From an uncultured bacterium (GTDB lineage Bacteria > Pseudomonadota > Alphaproteobacteria > Rhodospirillales > Rhodospirillaceae): a DNA stretch of 64,000 bases. Location: the NCBI GenBank assembly GCA_903888485.1, contig CAISTS010000046.1:16471-80470 (forward strand). The letters are read 5' to 3'. The position numbers and the translations under genes were made by a program. Of this stretch, positions 62,227-64,000 are shown piece by piece; the stretch's first letter is position 1, and every line of letters begins with the position of its first letter. Below the pieces are notes generated by a model. That model was not told the origin of the DNA. It did no database searches and worked only from the letters and a program-made list of their open reading frames with translations.

Positions 62227-63381
62227 CTAAAGCCGCGCCCGCAGATAGCGCACGCGTTCGCGCACGCCTTCGATTGGCGTTTCCACCATCACCGGGCGTT
62301 GCTCGAACAGATTCAAGAACTGTTCGTAATAAGCCAAGGCGGCCGCGGGACGGTTGAGTCTGTCGGCAAGGATGCCGGCATTGAGATGATACATCGTCAC
62401 GCTGGGCGCCTGCTGTACGGCGCTCGAGGCGTAGTCAAAGGCGGCGGAGTTATCGCCGGAAGCGCCGGCAATCTCCGCGAGGGCTGCCAGGAGTTCCGGG
62501 CTCTTGATGCCGCCTTTGGCCATGACTTCGAGGTCGGCGCGCGCCATTTCGGGCGGCTGGGCCATCGCTTTCTGGATGAGCTGCGTCAATACGCTTTCGT
62601 TGTTCGGCTCGATCGCGAGGTAGCGAATGTAGGCTTCTTTGGCCTCTGCCTGGCGGTCGAGCTGCTCATAGCTCATGGCGACACCCAGCAGACCGATGCG
62701 GTCGTTGGCGCTGGCATCCACGATGGCTTGGTATTTGTCGAGCGCGTCGGCGAATCGCCCGCTGGCGTAGTCCTTGAGGGCGCGGTGATAGGGGGTGTCG
62801 GTATCCTCAGCCAGCACCGCGTTCATGACGATATTGCGCGCGTCGTTGTTCCAGAACGCGAGCACGCGCTCGCGATATTCCTCGCGCCGGCCATCTTCTG
62901 ACGAGTGATAGCGCTCGACAGCCTTGGCCCAAGAGCCTTGCAGCTGGTGGAGCGATGCCAGGAACTGGGCCCCATAAGCGACGTTGAGCGCCGGATCGAA
63001 GGCGTCCTCGATGGACTGGAAGGCGTTAGGGTGATAGCGCAGATTGACCTGCATGCAACCCACATCGACCGACCTATTTCCTTGATCGAGCAGCTGGCGT
63101 GTCGCGGTGACCGCGTCTGCTTTACTCTCGAAAAATCGACCTTGGCCGTTGACATTGATTGTCCAAGGCCAGGCTACGAGTTGGCCGTCCTCGGTCTTCC
63201 GACCGGATTCAACGAATGAGATCGCCGTCAGCAGCCCTTGCGGAATGCGCATGCTGCGTTCGTAGCTTTGTAGATAGCGCAGGCACGCCAGATCAGGTCC
63301 CAGTTCGCCGTCTTGGGCAAGCGCCGGCGAAAATTGGGCGAGTGAGATCGCGGCGAGTGCGATAAAGGTTAAGCGCATCAT
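62227..63381 (-). CDS. Lytic transglycosylase with TPR tail
   Basis: A 384-residue exported protein. A signal peptide (FIALAAISLAQFSPALAQ) is followed by an SLT-like domain: CLRYLQSYERSMRIPQGLL, the catalytic Glu in ISFVESG, and VGCMQVNLRYHPNAF. From about residue 200 to the end TPR repeats follow. Enzymes of this type cut glycan strands of the cell wall. In the pilus cluster it probably opens the wall for the machine, and the TPR part may bind a pilus protein (inference). It lies 47 bases before pilT and six bases behind the prepilin-like gene's stop on the same strand. Confidence 0.82.
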   Translation of the reverse strand: MMRLTFIALAAISLAQFSPALAQDGELGPDLACLRYLQSYERSMRIPQGLLTAISFVESGRKTEDGQLVAWPWTINVNGQGRFFESKADAVTATRQLLDQGNRSVDVGCMQVNLRYHPNAFQSIEDAFDPALNVAYGAQFLASLHQLQGSWAKAVERYHSSEDGRREEYRERVLAFWNNDARNIVMNAVLAEDTDTPYHRALKDYASGRFADALDKYQAIVDASANDRIGLLGVAMSYEQLDRQAEAKEAYIRYLAIEPNNESVLTQLIQKAMAQPPEMARADLEVMAKGGIKSPELLAALAEIAGASGDNSAAFDYASSAVQQAPSVTMYHLNAGILADRLNRPAAALAYYEQFLNLFEQRPVMVETPIEGVRERVRYLRARL

Positions 63382-63393
63382 ATCCAATCCTTC

Positions 63394-64000
63394 TTAAGAA
63401 GGGTTACCGCAAGCATTGCTGCCGCAAAGTTGAATGATCATAGGCGCCGAGCGCCAGCGGACGAGGTCGTCGAAGTAGGTGGTGCCGGCCGTGTTGGCGT
63501 TGTAGGTGTCTTGGCGCCAGGGCGATGTCCCGTCAGTGTTGTCGTCTTGAAGGGTATTGCCGTTAGGGCCGTTTGTAATTTGTGTTCCCACTGTTGCGAG
63601 ATAACCGCCATCGCGGTTGGTCCCGTGGCTAATGAGCACATAAGCCGCGCGGAAGCCGGCTGCACCGCCTGTCACTTCCACGGCACTGTTGTTTTGCACG
63701 GCTAAGTCGCCGCCGGGATAACCCGCGGGCGGCGTGCGCACCATGTCGGATTCGCCGGTCAGATCGCTGTCGACGGCGTAAGAGATGCGCGTGCCCCAGC
63801 CGTCGGTGATATCGCCCTCGGACAGGCCGAGGTTAACCCACGGCACGACGCCCTGCGTCGCGGCGCACGTGCTATCTGCGCAGCCTGATGAATACGCGGC
63901 ATCATCCACCGCCCAGCCGGGATTGGTGCCAGAGCTGGCTGTGAGGCCCGTCGCGGGACACGGCAGGCAGCCGTTGCGGATGACGTGCACGATCAACGCC
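63394..64000 (-). CDS. Prepilin-like protein, C-terminal part (runs off window)
   Basis: Only the last 202 or so codons are visible; the N-terminus with any prepilin signal is beyond the right edge. The visible part starts ALIVHVIRNGCLPCPATG, the NGxLPCPA pattern found in pseudopilin-like proteins just after the N-terminal helix. It goes on with Gly- and Asn-rich sequence and several Cys (GCADSTCAA, CGSNACGNPS). It is the first visible gene of the run leading through the transglycosylase to pilT and pilU. It could be a minor pilin or tip adhesin. Confidence 0.65.
   Translation of the reverse strand, partial: ALIVHVIRNGCLPCPATGLTASSGTNPGWAVDDAAYSSGCADSTCAATQGVVPWVNLGLSEGDITDGWGTRISYAVDSDLTGESDMVRTPPAGYPGGDLAVQNNSAVEVTGGAAGFRAAYVLISHGTNRDGGYLATVGTQITNGPNGNTLQDDNTDGTSPWRQDTYNANTAGTTYFDDLVRWRSAPMIIQLCGSNACGNPS

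Noticed and set aside
44691..64000. Tad-type or type II secretion cluster
   Set aside because: PilT, PilU, a full-length PilD with zinc site, an MshEN ATPase and an MshL-type lipoprotein secretin fit a T4a/MSHA pilus better; no Tad genes (cpaF, tadB/C, flp) are present.

Overview
The window looks like a piece of an alphaproteobacterial chromosome. It is GC rich and carries several neighbourhoods known from that class: divL-tsaE-amgK-murU-addB-addA, ahcY next to a sugar-permease-less regulatory PTS with hprK, and chvG-chvI. An order such as Micropepsales/Rhizomicrobium or a Rhodospirillales relative is my inference only; there is no rRNA here to place it.

Layout. 1-9.1 kb (minus): a tightly overlapping housekeeping run, a DivL-like pseudokinase, TsaE, the AmgK/MurU cell-wall salvage pair and the AddAB repair nuclease (addA runs off the left edge). 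9.2-12.3 kb: a GT25 glycosyltransferase, a TSUP permease and ahcY. 12.3-19.9 kb: a regulatory PTS (EI, HPr, EIIA of the mannose class, RapZ, HprK), an AEC transporter and the ChvG/ChvI two-component system. 20-29.8 kb: a TPR periplasmic protein, a DUF454 protein, a TPR-glycosyltransferase fusion, a PaiB-like protein, DNA polymerase I, a zinc-ribbon protein, an ABC ATPase, a lipoprotein hydrolase and tRNA-Arg(CCG). 29.9-32.3 kb: a degraded accessory patch with a repeat pair, an exonuclease, a small ORF and a frameshifted methyltransferase. 32.4-44.5 kb: a sugar/protein decoration island on both strands, with two TPR-GT41 (SPINDLY/FlmG-like) transferases, a GT4-type transferase, three methyltransferases, three 2OG/Fe(II)-type oxygenase-like proteins and an SDR.

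44.7-64 kb is the most notable part: a complete type IV pilus machine of MSHA type. The plus-strand cluster encodes a TPR assembly protein (MshN-like), an AAA ATPase (MshM-like), prepilin peptidase, secretin, ABC permease, an anchored accessory protein, two prepilins, the extension ATPase with an MshEN domain, a PilC/MshG platform, a PilM-PilN type fusion, PilO-like and PilP-like proteins and an ABC ATPase. A minus-strand set meets it end to end: PilU, PilT, a lytic transglycosylase-TPR fusion and another prepilin-like protein cut by the window edge. The first prepilin gene has its own sigma-54-type -24/-12 promoter and is followed by a strong intrinsic terminator, as expected for a major pilin.

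How it may work together (inference): the pilus cluster builds and retracts a T4a-like pilus in a class where Tad pili are the better known type. The split ABC transporter resembles the PilH/PilI addition of Myxococcus. The neighbouring TPR-GT41 enzymes could O-glycosylate the pilin (as FlmG does flagellin), with the methyltransferases and oxygenases finishing the glycan. No gene-free stretch exceeds about 300 bases. I saw no CRISPR array, rRNA, integrase or transposase.
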